Source: Kluyvera georgiana ATCC 51603 (GTDB lineage: Bacteria; Pseudomonadota; Gammaproteobacteria; Enterobacterales; Enterobacteriaceae). Taken from it: a stretch of 64,000 bases of DNA. The notes below the pieces were generated by a model that was not told where the DNA came from, ran no database searches, and saw only the letters and a list, made by a program, of their open reading frames with translations. This document shows positions 11,615 through 22,252 of this stretch, one piece after another; within the stretch, counting starts at the first letter, position 1; each line of letters starts with the position of its first letter. The stretch spans positions 1 through 64,000 of the forward strand of contig NZ_LXEU01000025.1 of assembly GCF_001654985.1 (NCBI RefSeq), written 5' to 3'. Position numbers and translations under genes: made by a program.

Positions 11615-13059
11615 TTTGCCTCCGTTGCCAGTACGTCGAAGACGTCTTTACCTAACGAGCATTCCGGGCACAGGAAGTTATCCGGCACGTCGGTCCACGG
11701 GGTACCCGGCTGGACGTCCTGGTTAGGTTCGCCTTTGGCTGGGTCGTAAATCCACTGGCACACGCTGCACTGCATGCTTGGGCCGAGGTCGGCTGCTGCC
11801 GCGGCGGCACAGGCGCAATCTTCTTTTGCTGTGGCTGACGCGGTGTTCATTTCCGGCAGCGGTGCCAGCGCCCACTGACGGGCAATTTCACGACCATGCT
11901 GACGGCACAGTTCCAGTGCATCCAGATCCGGACGCCATTTGGCTTTCAGGCTCAGTGACATTTCGAAACCGGCATCCTGCAAGCGGGTAGACAGGCGATC
12001 AACCGCACCGCCGCTCCAGCCGTGAGAACCGAAGGCGCTGGCGCGTTTGTTGCGAAAGCGCAGGCCGGTCATCTCTTCCACCAGCCCGGCGATTTTCGGC
12101 ATCATCACGTTGTTCATGGTCGAGGTGCCGACCAGCACGCCTTTGGAACGGAAGACGTTGGTCAGGATTTCGTTTTTATCGCTGCGGGCGACGTTAAAGA
12201 TTTTTACCGCCACGTTCGGGTCAACTTCGTTAATGCCCTGGGCAATGGCGTCCGCCATCATGCGGGTGTTGTTGGACATGGTGTCGTAGAAGATAGTGAT
12301 ACGATCTTCCTGATAATCCGCCGCCCATTTCAGGTACAGCTCAACGATTTGCGTCGGGTTATCGCGCCACACCACACCGTGGGAGGTAGCAATCATATCC
12401 ACCGGCAGGTTGAAGCCGAGGATTTCGGTAATTTTCGGCGTCACCAGACGGCTGAACGGGGTCAGAATGTTGGCGTAGTAGCGTTGGCATTGTTCGAACA
12501 GTTCGGTCTGGTCAACTTCGTCGTTGAACAGGCGTTCGTCGCAGTAGTGCTGGCCGAAGGCGTCGTTACTGAACAGTACCGCATCGCCGGTCATGTAGGT
12601 CATCATGCTGTCAGGCCAGTGCAGCATCGGCGTTTCAACAAAGATCAGCTGTTTGCCGTTGCCGATGTCCAGAGAATCACCGGTTTTCACCACGTTGAAG
12701 TTCCACTCCGGATGATGGTGGTGACCGGTGATGGAATCAATCGCGTTGGCAGTGCAGTAAATTGGCGTATCGGGAATCTGAGTCATCAATTCGGTCAGCG
12801 CGCCCGCATGGTCTTCTTCCGCGTGGTTAATGATGATGTAGTCGATATCGGCAAGGTCGATTTCGCTGCGCAGGTTCTGGACGAATTCACGACTGAATTT
12901 ATGGTCAACGGTATCAATCAGAACGTTTTTGCCTTCGCGAATCAGGTAGCTGTTGTAGCTGCTGCCGCGCAGGGTTTTGTATTCAGTCCCGTGGAAATCA
13001 CGTACTTCCCAGTCACGTTGGCCAACCCAATGAATGTTATTTTTAACCAGAATAGACAT
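11611..13059 (-). CDS. norV: Anaerobic nitric oxide reductase flavorubredoxin NorV
   Basis: A cytosolic NO reductase of 482 residues. It has a metallo-beta-lactamase-like diiron domain (NHAEEDHAG at about residue 80), a flavodoxin domain ([19 protein letters not shown], about residues 254-400) and a C-terminal rubredoxin domain with two Cys pairs (CSVC and CPEC). Length and domain order match E. coli NorV. It is transcribed divergently from norR with a sigma-54 promoter and three NorR sites between them. Confidence 0.97.
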   Translation of the reverse strand: MSILVKNNIHWVGQRDWEVRDFHGTEYKTLRGSSYNSYLIREGKNVLIDTVDHKFSREFVQNLRSEIDLADIDYIIINHAEEDHAGALTELMTQIPDTPIYCTANAIDSITGHHHHPEWNFNVVKTGDSLDIGNGKQLIFVETPMLHWPDSMMTYMTGDAVLFSNDAFGQHYCDERLFNDEVDQTELFEQCQRYYANILTPFSRLVTPKITEILGFNLPVDMIATSHGVVWRDNPTQIVELYLKWAADYQEDRITIFYDTMSNNTRMMADAIAQGINEVDPNVAVKIFNVARSDKNEILTNVFRSKGVLVGTSTMNNVMMPKIAGLVEEMTGLRFRNKRASAFGSHGWSGGAVDRLSTRLQDAGFEMSLSLKAKWRPDLDALELCRQHGREIARQWALAPLPEMNTASATAKEDCACAAAAAADLGPSMQCSVCQWIYDPAKGEPNQDVQPGTPWTDVPDNFLCPECSLGKDVFDVLATEAK

Positions 13060-13107
13060 AGCAACCTCAATTAATTCAGCGTTTTCAAAAAAGATGTATT
13101 GCTTATT

Positions 13108-13122
13108 GCAGGTTGCATGCCA
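13108..13122 (-). promoter_or_regulatory. Sigma-54 promoter of norVW
   Basis: On the minus strand TGGCATGCAACCTGC has GG (13121-13120) and GC (13109-13108) ten bases apart, the RpoN -24/-12 arrangement. It lies about 50 bp upstream of norV. Confidence 0.85.
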
Positions 13123-13177
13123 ACTTTTTAATTAATTGATTTTATTGGTTTATTTTGTTTTTTCTCCTTTCTTGTTA

Positions 13178-13233
13178 GTCAAAATGACTATACATAAAAT
13201 TGTCAATATGACATCATGCATTGTCGAAATGAC
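13178..13233. promoter_or_regulatory. Three NorR enhancer sites
   Basis: Three copies of GTC-(A/G)-A-(A/T)-ATGAC lie at 13178-13188, 13202-13212 and 13223-13233. They match the GT-N7-AC core of NorR sites. NorR is known to need three such sites upstream of norV, so the arrangement is complete here. Confidence 0.9.
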
Positions 13234-13247
13234 TATTTGAGGTTGCC

Positions 13248-14765
13248 ATGAGCTTTTCTGTTGACGTACTGGCGGGCATCGCCATTGAACTCCAGCGCGG
13301 CGTCGGCCATCAGGACCGCTTCCAGCGGCTGATTACCACGCTGCGCCAGGTGCTGGAGTGCGATGCTTCGGCGTTGCTGCGCTACGAGGCGCGGCAGTTT
13401 ATTCCGCTGGCGATCGACGGCCTGGCGAAAGATGTACTGGGCCGCCGTTTTACGCTGGAAGGGCACCCGCGGCTGGAGGCTATCGCCCGCGCGGGCGACG
13501 TGGTGCGCTTCCCTGCTGACAGCGATTTGCCGGATCCCTACGATGGCCTGATCCCCGGCCAGGAGAGCCTGAAAGTGCACGCCTGCATCGGCCTGCCGCT
13601 GTTTGCCGGGCAGAATCTGATTGGCGCGCTGACCCTCGACGGTATGTCGCCGGATCAGTTCGACGTATTCAGCGATGAAGAACTGCGGCTGATTGCCGCA
13701 CTGGCTGCCGGGGCGCTTAACAACGCGCTGCTCATTGAGCAGCTTGAAAGTCAGAACATGTTGCCCGGCTCGGTGAGCGATTTTGAACAGGTTAAAGAGA
13801 CGCAGATGATCGGCCTGTCGCCGGGCATGATGCAGTTGAAAAAAGAGATTGAGATTGTCGCCGCCTCTGACCTCAACGTGCTGATTAGCGGCGAAACGGG
13901 TACCGGAAAAGAGCTGGTGGCGAAGGCGATTCATGAAGGTTCGCCGCGCGCGGTGAGCCCGTTGGTTTACCTGAACTGCGCCGCGCTGCCGGAAAGCGTG
14001 GCCGAAAGCGAGCTGTTCGGCCACGTGAAGGGGGCGTTTACCGGGGCCATTAGTCACCGCAGCGGCAAGTTTGAGATGGCCGATAACGGCACGCTGTTTT
14101 TAGATGAAATTGGCGAACTGTCGCTGGCGCTTCAGGCCAAGCTGTTGCGCGTGCTGCAATACGGCGATATTCAGCGCGTCGGCGACGATCGCAGCCTGCG
14201 GGTCGACGTACGCGTGCTGGCAGCGACCAACCGCGACCTGCGCGAAGAGGTGCTGGCGGGCAACTTCCGCGCCGACCTGTTCCATCGTCTGAGCGTATTC
14301 CCGCTCTCGGTGCCACCGCTGCGCGAGCGGGGTGATGACGTAGTGCTGCTGGCGGGCTATTTTTGCGAGCAGTGTCGGCTGCGATTAGGCCTGTCCCGCG
14401 TAGTGCTGAGCAGCGGCGCACGCGCGCACCTGCAAAGCTACGGCTGGCCAGGCAATGTGCGTGAGCTGGAACATGCGGTTCACCGCGCGGTGGTGCTGGC
14501 GCGGGCGGCCCGCAGCAGTGGTGAAGTGGTGCTGGAGGCGCAGCATTTTGCCTTTCAGGAAGGGGCGCCAGCGGCGGCAGTAGAGGAGCGGTCAGTCGCG
14601 GCGGCGGTGCATAATTTACGCGACGCGACGGAAGATTTTCAGCGGCAGATGATTCGCCAGGCGCTGGATGCGAACCAGCACAACTGGGCGGCGAGCGCGC
14701 GAGCGCTGGAAACAGACGTCGCCAACCTGCATCGGCTGGCGAAACGTCTGGGCCTCAAGGATTAG
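13248..14765 (+). CDS. norR: NO-responsive sigma-54 activator NorR
   Basis: A 505-residue enhancer-binding protein. An N-terminal GAF domain senses NO through a mononuclear iron centre (about residues 1-170). The AAA+ domain has Walker A GETGTGKE, the sigma-54-contacting GAFTGA loop and Walker [11 protein letters not shown] (about 187-420). A C-terminal Fis-type helix-turn-helix ([22 protein letters not shown]) completes it. The ATG at 13248 follows GAGG. Its end overlaps the gutQ stop by four bases in convergent orientation. Confidence 0.96.
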   Translation: MSFSVDVLAGIAIELQRGVGHQDRFQRLITTLRQVLECDASALLRYEARQFIPLAIDGLAKDVLGRRFTLEGHPRLEAIARAGDVVRFPADSDLPDPYDGLIPGQESLKVHACIGLPLFAGQNLIGALTLDGMSPDQFDVFSDEELRLIAALAAGALNNALLIEQLESQNMLPGSVSDFEQVKETQMIGLSPGMMQLKKEIEIVAASDLNVLISGETGTGKELVAKAIHEGSPRAVSPLVYLNCAALPESVAESELFGHVKGAFTGAISHRSGKFEMADNGTLFLDEIGELSLALQAKLLRVLQYGDIQRVGDDRSLRVDVRVLAATNRDLREEVLAGNFRADLFHRLSVFPLSVPPLRERGDDVVLLAGYFCEQCRLRLGLSRVVLSSGARAHLQSYGWPGNVRELEHAVHRAVVLARAARSSGEVVLEAQHFAFQEGAPAAAVEERSVAAAVHNLRDATEDFQRQMIRQALDANQHNWAASARALETDVANLHRLAKRLGLKD

Positions 14766-15727
14766 AGAATCCCGGCCTGGTAGAAGTTTTGCAGGTTAAT
14801 CGCGCCGACCAGACGGTGATTTTCATCCACCACCGGCGCGGCGCTGATTTTCAGCTTCATCAGCTTCTCTTTGGCGTCGACGGCGCGCGCTTTGTCGTGA
14901 ATCGTCACGCCGCCTTTGGTCATTGCTTCGTTGACGCTGTCGGCCAGCGATCCGCCGCTCACCAGCCAGCGGCGCAGGTCGCCGTCGGTAAACACGCCAT
15001 GCACCTGCAGCACATCGTCACAAACCGCCACCATTCCCATCCCGGTGCGGCTCAGCTCAAGCATGGCGTCCATCACGCTGGCGTGCACGTTGACCTGTGG
15101 AATATCCGCGTCTTTACGCATCAGGTGATGCACGCGGTTGAGCAGACGCGCGCCGAGCGCCCCGGCCGGATGCGAACGGGCAAAATCTTCTTCATTAAAG
15201 CCACGCGCCTGCATAACGGCGATGGCCAGCGCGTCGCCCATCATCAGCGTGTTGACGGTGCTGGAGGTGGGGGCCAGGTGCATCGGGCAGGCTTCGCGTT
15301 CAACGGAGATATCCAGCACCGCGTCGGCTGCCAGCGCCAGCGGCGAATTCGCTTTGCCGGTCATCGCCAGCAGCACGACCGATTTCTCCTGCAGACGAGG
15401 GATGAGGTAATCCAGCTCTTTGGCGCTGCCGGAATAGGAGATAAATAGCATCACGTCGCGGCTTTCAACCATGCCCAGGTCGCCGTGCAGCGCTTCAGCC
15501 GGGTGGACAAAGAAGGCGGGAGTGCCGGTACTGGCAAAGGTGGCGGCCAGCTTTTTACCGATATGGCCGGATTTGCCCATCCCGGATACGATCAGTTTGC
15601 CTTTGCAGTCGAGAATGGCTTTGGCGGCCTGAACAAAGGTCTCGTCAAGACGGTCTGGGAGGCGGCTGGCTTCCTGTAATTCCAGTAACAGGGCCTTACG
15701 CCCGGCGTCTAACAAAAAATCACTCAT
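14762..15727 (-). CDS. gutQ: D-arabinose 5-phosphate isomerase GutQ
   Basis: Interconverts ribulose 5-phosphate and arabinose 5-phosphate. The 321-residue protein has an N-terminal SIS domain ([25 protein letters not shown], about 50-180) and two C-terminal CBS domains (about 205-321). In E. coli it is the last gene of the srlAEBD-gutM-srlR operon. Here the whole srl operon is absent and mltB follows on the other side of a 200-bp gap, so gutQ must use its own promoter in 15728-15930. KdsD would be the functional duplicate for KDO synthesis. Confidence 0.93.
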   Translation of the reverse strand: MSDFLLDAGRKALLLELQEASRLPDRLDETFVQAAKAILDCKGKLIVSGMGKSGHIGKKLAATFASTGTPAFFVHPAEALHGDLGMVESRDVMLFISYSGSAKELDYLIPRLQEKSVVLLAMTGKANSPLALAADAVLDISVEREACPMHLAPTSSTVNTLMMGDALAIAVMQARGFNEEDFARSHPAGALGARLLNRVHHLMRKDADIPQVNVHASVMDAMLELSRTGMGMVAVCDDVLQVHGVFTDGDLRRWLVSGGSLADSVNEAMTKGGVTIHDKARAVDAKEKLMKLKISAAPVVDENHRLVGAINLQNFYQAGIL

Positions 15728-15930
15728 GACTTTCTCCGATAATTAGCGCGTCACACGGTCCAGTTTTGCGCGGCGATGATAAAACATTACGCCCATTGAG
15801 ATCATCGATTGCATCATGATTGTTCGGAGTCGGAGATTTTTTTTCCCACCGGACCAGAAGGCGCTTCCTTGCAGCGAGGCGGATGCTTTACCATATTTAA
15901 CTCTTGCTGATATTGTTAAACGGAAGTCCC

Positions 15931-17001
15931 ATGTTGAAGCGTTGCGTTCTGGCTTTACTCCCCCTGTGTGTCCTGCTCGCTGCCTGTAGCAGTAAGCCGA
16001 AAACGGCTGAATCACCGGCAACCACCTCCGGCGGTTTTCTTCTTGAACCCCAGCATAATGCGTTGATCCCGACCGGTGATTTTGCCAATAACCCGGCGGC
16101 AGAACAGTTCATCGACAAGATGGTGAGCAAGCACGGATTTGACCGTCAGCAACTGCACGAAATTCTCTCGCAGGCCAAGCGTCTGGACTACGTGCTGCGC
16201 CTGATGGACAGACAGGCTCCGACCGGCCTGCCGCCAACCGGCCCGAACGGTGCGTGGCTGCGCTATCGCAAACAATTTATTACCCCGGATAACGTGCAGA
16301 ACGGCGTGGCCTTCTGGAACCAGTATCAGGGGGCGCTACAGCGCGCGCAGCAGGTTTACGGTGTACCGCCGGAAATCATTGTGGGGATTATCGGCGTGGA
16401 AACCCGCTGGGGCCGCGTGATGGGGAAAACCCGCATTCTCGATGCCCTGGCGACGCTCTCCTTCAACTATCCGCGTCGCGCCGAATACTTCTCCGGCGAA
16501 CTGGAAACCTTCCTGTTGATGGCGCGTGATGAAAAAGACGATCCGTTGGATCTGAAAGGCTCGTTCGCCGGCGCGATGGGCTATGGGCAGTTCATGCCAT
16601 CGTCTTATCGTCAGTACGCGGTGGACTTTAACGGCGATGGCCACATCAACCTGTGGGATCCGGAAGATGCCATCGGTAGCGTGGCGAACTACTTCAAACA
16701 GCATGGCTGGGTGACGGGCGACACGGTAGCGGTGCAGGCGATGGGCCAGGCGCCGGGGCTGGAAAACGGCTTCAAGACCAAGTACAGCGTGTCGCAGCTG
16801 GCGGCGGCAGGCTTAACCCCGATGCAGCCGCTGGGTAACCATCAGCAGGCCAGCCTGCTGCGCCTGGATATTGGCACCGGCTATCAGTACTGGTACGGGC
16901 TGCCGAATTTCTACACCATCACCCGTTACAACCACAGCACCCACTACGCGATGGCCGTATGGCAGTTGGGGCTGGCGGTGTCTCAGGCCCGCGGTCAGTA
17001 A
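15931..17001 (+). CDS. mltB: Membrane-bound lytic murein transglycosylase B
   Basis: An outer-membrane lipoprotein that cleaves the MurNAc-GlcNAc bond to give 1,6-anhydromuropeptides. The start at 15931 gives a lipoprotein signal with lipobox LLAAC (C19); an upstream extension lacks support. The catalytic Glu lies in GVETRWG (E157). The conserved GAMGYGQFMPSSY and the Ca-binding-like DFNGDGHINLW follow. The 356 residues are close to the E. coli length of 361. Confidence 0.96.
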   Translation: MLKRCVLALLPLCVLLAACSSKPKTAESPATTSGGFLLEPQHNALIPTGDFANNPAAEQFIDKMVSKHGFDRQQLHEILSQAKRLDYVLRLMDRQAPTGLPPTGPNGAWLRYRKQFITPDNVQNGVAFWNQYQGALQRAQQVYGVPPEIIVGIIGVETRWGRVMGKTRILDALATLSFNYPRRAEYFSGELETFLLMARDEKDDPLDLKGSFAGAMGYGQFMPSSYRQYAVDFNGDGHINLWDPEDAIGSVANYFKQHGWVTGDTVAVQAMGQAPGLENGFKTKYSVSQLAAAGLTPMQPLGNHQQASLLRLDIGTGYQYWYGLPNFYTITRYNHSTHYAMAVWQLGLAVSQARGQ

Positions 17002-17013
17002 TCTTCCTTTCTT

Positions 17014-17042
17014 GCCCCTCTCCGTCCGGGGAGGGGCTTGTT
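17014..17042 (+). terminator. Terminator after mltB
   Basis: GCCCCTC...GAGGGGC forms a strong stem (17014-17020 with 17031-17037, partly continuing inward). It is followed by TTGTTACATTTT. Confidence 0.75.
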
Positions 17043-17093
17043 ACATTTTGCATCATTTCTAGCCGTTTACATCTTAGAACCCATCCCTTATTG

Positions 17094-17109
17094 TTATGTT
17101 ATAACATAA
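17094..17109. promoter_or_regulatory. Perfect 16-bp palindrome, candidate Zur box of the zinc-type ABC operon
   Basis: TTATGTTATAACATAA is a perfect palindrome directly upstream of the operon. It contains the ATGTTAT half-site of Zur boxes. The compact spacing resembles the shorter Zur palindrome I recall from alpha-proteobacteria rather than the 23-bp enterobacterial form, so the regulator is not certain. Confidence 0.6.
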
Positions 17110-17142
17110 TGTGATAAGGCAAAGATATTGACTCCTGTTTTT

Positions 17143-17232
17143 ATGGCGTCCAGCGCGACGCGTCTGTTGTTGGCCTGCGCGCTGCTGGCTGCGCTTTGGC
17201 TGGCGGTCTGGTGGGCGGTCACGCTGCCATGA
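17143..17232 (+). CDS. 29-residue predicted membrane peptide preceding the zinc ABC transporter
   Basis: A small ORF beginning MASSATRLLLACALLAALW is almost entirely one hydrophobic helix and ends in VTLP. Its stop overlaps the ATPase start in ATGA, the same coupling used by the two downstream junctions. A TTG at 17128, preceded by AAGG at 17116-17119, would extend it to 34 residues. I do not recognise it. The hydrophobicity and overlap argue for a translated leader or small transporter-associated protein, but chance is possible. Confidence 0.5.
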   Translation: MASSATRLLLACALLAALWLAVWWAVTLP

Positions 17233-17906
17233 TTGAACTGGACAACCTGGTCGCAGGCTATGAAGGCGTGGCGATTACCCCCTCGCTGAGCGGCGTGATT
17301 CACAAAGGCAGCATGACGGCCATCGTCGGCCTGAATGGCTGTGGCAAATCCACCTTATTGAAAACGCTGGCCGGATTTATTCCGCCGGTGAGCGGCGTGG
17401 TGCGCTGGTCGCCGACGCGCCCGACGATCGGCTGGCTGGCGCAGCGCCACGCGCTGGAGTCGCAGTTTCCGCTGACGGTGCTCGATGTCGTGAGTCAGGG
17501 GGCGTGGCCGCGTATTTCGCTACTGCGCGGTCTACGTAATGACGTGCGGCGGCGAATTCAGGCCGCGCTGGCGCGCGTGGGGCTGACGGAGATGGCGAAA
17601 ACGCCGATCGAAGCACTCTCCGGCGGCCAGTTTCAACGCATGTTGTTCGCCCGTGTGCTGGTTCAGCGCGCGCCGCTGGTGATGCTGGACGAGCCGTTTA
17701 CCGGCATTGACGAGGCCACCACCCATGACCTGATGGCGGTGATTCAGGAGATGCATCAGCAGGGGCAGACCGTGCTGGCGGTGCTGCACGACAACCAGCG
17801 GGTCGCGGACTATTTCCCGGAAACGCTGCTGTTGGCGCCGCAGAACGCGAGCTGGGGGCTGACTCATGAGGTGCTGCCCGCGTTTCACTCCGCGAGGCCC
17901 GTATGA
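17229..17906 (+). CDS. Metal ABC transporter ATP-binding protein (AztA/ZnuC-like)
   Basis: A cytosolic ATPase subunit with Walker A GLNGCGKST (residues 34-42), the signature LSGGQFQR and Walker B VMLDEPFTG. The ATG at 17229 gives 225 residues. An in-frame start at 17196 would overlap the small ORF. The order ATPase-permease-binding protein is that of AztABC zinc transporters; ZnuABC and SitABCD have other orders. The zinc assignment comes from the binding protein and the palindrome upstream. Confidence 0.9.
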   Translation: MIELDNLVAGYEGVAITPSLSGVIHKGSMTAIVGLNGCGKSTLLKTLAGFIPPVSGVVRWSPTRPTIGWLAQRHALESQFPLTVLDVVSQGAWPRISLLRGLRNDVRRRIQAALARVGLTEMAKTPIEALSGGQFQRMLFARVLVQRAPLVMLDEPFTGIDEATTHDLMAVIQEMHQQGQTVLAVLHDNQRVADYFPETLLLAPQNASWGLTHEVLPAFHSARPV

Positions 17907-18778
17907 TCTGGCATACCTTTTTTCAACCGTTTATTGAATTTGGCTTTATGCGTCGCGCGCTGGTGGTGTGCCTGGCGCTGTCGCTGAGCACCACGATTCT
18001 CGGCGTATTTCTGCTGCTAAGACGCATGAGCTTAATGGGCGATGCGCTGTCGCACGCCATTCTCCCCGGTGTGGCGGTGGGCTATCTGGTGAACGGCATG
18101 TCGCTGCTGGCGATGACTGTCGGCGGCTTTATCGCCGGGATTGCGGTGGCGCTGATTGCCGGTTGGGTCAGCCGTCGTACGCCGCTGAAGGAGGATGCCA
18201 GCTTTGCCGGATTCTACCTTGGCTCGCTGGCGCTGGGCGTCACGCTGGTGTCGCTGCGCGGCTCAAACGTCGACCTGCTGCATCTGCTGTTTGGCTCCAT
18301 TCTGGCCGTTGATAACGACGCGGCGCTGTTTGTGGCGGGCGTGGCCAGCCTGACGCTCATCAGCATCGCCCTTTTTTATCGCGGGCTGGTGAGTGAAGCC
18401 TTCGACAGAGCCTGGCTACAGGTCAATGCGCGCTGGCTGCCGGTTCTGCTGCACGGCCTGTTTCTGGCCTTACTGGTGCTTAACCTGGTGGCGGGTTTTC
18501 AGGTGCTCGGTACGTTGATGGCGGTGGGCGTCATAATGTTGCCCGCCGTAGCGGCACGTTGCTGGGCGAAGACCCTGCCGGGAATTTTACTGCTGGCGGC
18601 GCTGATGGGCAGCGTCTGCGCGTGGATGGGGTTGAGCCTGTCGTGGGCCGCCAATTTGCCCGCCGGACCGTCGATCGTTCTGACCGCCAGCGGCGTCTTT
18701 TTGGTCTCGGTGTTTTTTGGCAAGCGAAGCCGGCTGGCCGTCAGCTGGCAAAAACTCACAAGAGAGGGGAAAGCATGA
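17903..18778 (+). CDS. Metal ABC transporter permease (AztB/ZnuB-like, ABC-3 family)
   Basis: A 291-residue inner-membrane permease with repeated hydrophobic segments. It has the ABC-3 motif MGDALSHAILPGVAVGYL near the N-terminus. It overlaps the ATPase stop and the binding-protein start by four bases each (ATGA). A helical region near 200 (LGTLMAVGVIMLPAVAARCW) matches the conserved metal-permease segment. Confidence 0.9.
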   Translation: MIWHTFFQPFIEFGFMRRALVVCLALSLSTTILGVFLLLRRMSLMGDALSHAILPGVAVGYLVNGMSLLAMTVGGFIAGIAVALIAGWVSRRTPLKEDASFAGFYLGSLALGVTLVSLRGSNVDLLHLLFGSILAVDNDAALFVAGVASLTLISIALFYRGLVSEAFDRAWLQVNARWLPVLLHGLFLALLVLNLVAGFQVLGTLMAVGVIMLPAVAARCWAKTLPGILLLAALMGSVCAWMGLSLSWAANLPAGPSIVLTASGVFLVSVFFGKRSRLAVSWQKLTREGKA

Positions 18779-19653
18779 AACGTATTGGGGTGATTCTGGC
18801 GCTGGCATTGGGGCTATCGGCGCAGGGGGCGATGGCGAAAACGCTCAATGTGGTCAGCAGCTTTTCTGTATTGGGCGATATGGTGCAGCAGGTGGGCGGT
18901 GAACACGTACATGTTGACACGCTGGTTGGCCCGGACGGTGACCCGCACACCTTTGAGCCGTCGCCGAAGGACAGCGCGCTGCTCAGCAAGGCTGATGTGG
19001 TGGTGGTTAACGGACTGGGGCTGGAAGGGTGGATTGATCGGCTGATTAAAGCCTCCGGTTTCAAAGGCGAGCTGGTGGTGGCTTCTACCGGCGTCAAGAC
19101 GCATACGCTGGATGAAGACGGGAAAACCGTGACCGACCCCCACGCCTGGAACAGCGCAGCCAACGGCGCGCTGTATGCGAAAAATGTTATGAACGGGTTG
19201 ATTAAGGCCGATCCGGAGGATAGCGCGGCGCTGAAGGCCTCTGGTGAACGCTATATCGCCCAGTTAAACGACATTGATCATTGGGCGAAAAGTCAGTTCG
19301 ACGGTATCCCGCAGGCGAAGCGAAAAGTCCTGACCAGCCACGATGCTTTTGGCTACTTCTCCCGCGCCTACGGCGTTACCTTCCTGGCGCCGCAGGGGCT
19401 GTCGTCGGAAAGCGAAGCCAGCGCGGCGCAGGTGGCTGCGCTGATTAAGCAGATTAAGGCCGACGGTGTGCACACCTGGTTTATGGAAAATCAGCTCGAC
19501 CCGCGATTGGTGAAGCAGATTGCTACCGCTACCGGTTCTCAGCCTGGCGGTGAGCTCTACCCCGAAGCGCTGTCTGCGCCCGGCGGCGTGGCCGACAGCT
19601 ATGTGAAAATGCTGCGTCATAACGTGAAGCTGATTGCGGACAGCATGCGCTGA
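18775..19653 (+). CDS. Periplasmic zinc-type substrate-binding protein (AztC/ZnuA-like, cluster A-I)
   Basis: A 292-residue solute-binding protein with a signal peptide cut after AMA (residue 21). Predicted metal ligands are H58 in GDPHTFEPS, H123 in TDPHAWNS and H189 in LTSHDAFGY. Three His ligands favour zinc over the His2-Glu-Asp set of manganese proteins such as SitA. Unlike ZnuA there is no long His-rich loop, again like AztC. The start at 18775 follows AGAGGGG. No AztD chaperone gene follows. Confidence 0.88.
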   Translation: MKRIGVILALALGLSAQGAMAKTLNVVSSFSVLGDMVQQVGGEHVHVDTLVGPDGDPHTFEPSPKDSALLSKADVVVVNGLGLEGWIDRLIKASGFKGELVVASTGVKTHTLDEDGKTVTDPHAWNSAANGALYAKNVMNGLIKADPEDSAALKASGERYIAQLNDIDHWAKSQFDGIPQAKRKVLTSHDAFGYFSRAYGVTFLAPQGLSSESEASAAQVAALIKQIKADGVHTWFMENQLDPRLVKQIATATGSQPGGELYPEALSAPGGVADSYVKMLRHNVKLIADSMR

Positions 19654-19792
19654 GCCTTGCTCTTTTTCGCCCTGGTTTAGCCGGGGCGATACAATTTCGG
19701 AACCCCCCTCGTAAAATCGCCATCCCGTCCCCACATCTCTGCTGAAAGTGCTATCTTTGATGGCCTCTTTATCGGGCTTATGCGGAGCGACA

Positions 19793-20290
19793 ATGACAGA
19801 TTCAGAATTACTGCAGCTAAGCGAGCAGGTAGGCCTGGCGCTGAAGGCGCGCGGCGCGACCATGACCACCGCAGAGTCCTGCACCGGCGGCTGGATTGCG
19901 AAAACGATCACCGATGTGGCGGGCAGCTCCGCGTGGTTTGAGCGCGGTTTTGTCACCTACAGCAACGAAGCAAAATCGCAGATGATCGGCGTACGTGAAG
20001 TGACCCTGGAGCAGCACGGCGCGGTTAGCGAACCGGTCGTGGTCGAAATGGCGATTGGCGCACTGCGCGCGGCGCGGGCCGACTTCGCGGTCTCGGTCAG
20101 CGGCATCGCCGGGCCTGACGGCGGCAGTGCGGAAAAGCCGGTGGGCACCGTCTGGTTTGGCGTTGCCAGCGCCAACGGGCAGGGCGTGACCCAGCGTGAA
20201 TGCTTCTCTGGCGACCGTGAATCGGTGCGTCGTCAGGCGACGGCTTACGCGCTAAAACTCCTCTGGCAACAATTTCTACAAAATACTTGA
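19793..20290 (+). CDS. pncC: Nicotinamide-nucleotide amidohydrolase PncC (YgaD)
   Basis: Deamidates NMN to NaMN in the pyridine nucleotide cycle. The 165-residue CinA C-terminal-type domain has TTAESCTGGWIAKTITDVAGSS near the N-terminus and the conserved SGIAGPDGG. The start at 19793 gives exactly the E. coli length; an upstream in-frame ATG is less likely. It lies just before recA, as in E. coli. Confidence 0.94.
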   Translation: MTDSELLQLSEQVGLALKARGATMTTAESCTGGWIAKTITDVAGSSAWFERGFVTYSNEAKSQMIGVREVTLEQHGAVSEPVVVEMAIGALRAARADFAVSVSGIAGPDGGSAEKPVGTVWFGVASANGQGVTQRECFSGDRESVRRQATAYALKLLWQQFLQNT

Positions 20291-20310
20291 TACTGTATGA
20301 CTATACAGTA
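20291..20310. promoter_or_regulatory. LexA (SOS) box of recA
   Basis: TACTGTATGACTATACAGTA contains CTGT-N8-ACAG with flanking TA, a near-ideal LexA operator. It starts right after the pncC stop and 80 bp before recA. Confidence 0.97.
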
Positions 20311-20313
20311 TAA

Positions 20314-21429
<1,116 letters not shown>

Positions 21430-21450
21430 TAACCTCGGAATCGACACGAC

Positions 21451-21472
21451 GGGCTGCTTATGCAGCCCTTTT
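21451..21472 (+). terminator. recA terminator
   Basis: GGGCTGC-TTAT-GCAGCCC followed by TTTT. In E. coli the equivalent hairpin is leaky and recX is expressed by readthrough. Confidence 0.92.
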
Positions 21473-21498
21473 GCATTTATCACAATGGCAGGATAACG

Positions 21499-21999
21499 AT
21501 GACTGAAAACTCACCGCGCCGTTCCGCCTATGCCCGTCTGCTGGATCGCGCTATCCGTATTCTGGCGATGCGCGACCACAGCGAACAGGAGCTGCGGCGC
21601 AAGCTGACCGCCCCGGTGATGGGGAAGAATGGCCCGGAGCCTATCGATGCGCCGCCCGAAGACGTGGAAAAGGTGGTGGCATGGTGCTTTGAAAACCGCT
21701 ACCTCGATGATAGGCGCTTCGTGACGCAGTTTATGGCCGGGCGCAGTCGTAAAGGTTATGGCCCCGCACGCATTCGCCAGGAACTGGGACAAAAGGGAAT
21801 TGCGCGTGAAGTCATTGAACAGGCGATGCGGGAATGTGAAATCGACTGGGCTGCACAGGCGCGCGAGCAGGCCGTGCGAAAATATGGCGAACCGCTGCCA
21901 ACCGTCTTCGCCGAGAAGGTCAAAATTCAACGCTTTTTGCTTTACCGTGGCTACCTGATGGAAGATATCCAGGAAATATGGCGAAATTTTGCTGATTGA
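21499..21999 (+). CDS. recX: RecA regulatory protein RecX
   Basis: A 166-residue inhibitor of RecA filament extension, with three-helix RecX repeats ([13 protein letters not shown] and [16 protein letters not shown] are typical). The start at 21499 follows AGGATAACG and gives the usual length. It is 70 bp downstream of recA beyond the terminator. Confidence 0.97.
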   Translation: MTENSPRRSAYARLLDRAIRILAMRDHSEQELRRKLTAPVMGKNGPEPIDAPPEDVEKVVAWCFENRYLDDRRFVTQFMAGRSRKGYGPARIRQELGQKGIAREVIEQAMRECEIDWAAQAREQAVRKYGEPLPTVFAEKVKIQRFLLYRGYLMEDIQEIWRNFAD

Positions 22000-22252
22000 C
22001 CCCACTCGGGATTTTACTTCCCTCAAAAGAAAACTTATCTTATTCCCACTTTTTCCGTCCGGGCGCAGGTTGTTTTATCGCAACGAGTGTCTACGACGAA
22101 TATCCCTTAAATACACAAAATCATTCAAGCCGCATCAGGGCGGCAAGTGAGTGAACCCCCTGAACGTACATCAGTAGGTGACTGGGGTGAACGAGCGCAG
22201 CCAACGCAGAGGCGGTTTGAAGGATGAAGTGTAGCTTGATTTCAGGATAATT

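Noticed and set aside
12022..13074. 350-aa plus-strand ORF opposite norV
   Set aside because: Shadow of norV. No ribosome site and no recognisable domain, while norV has all its metal and flavin motifs.
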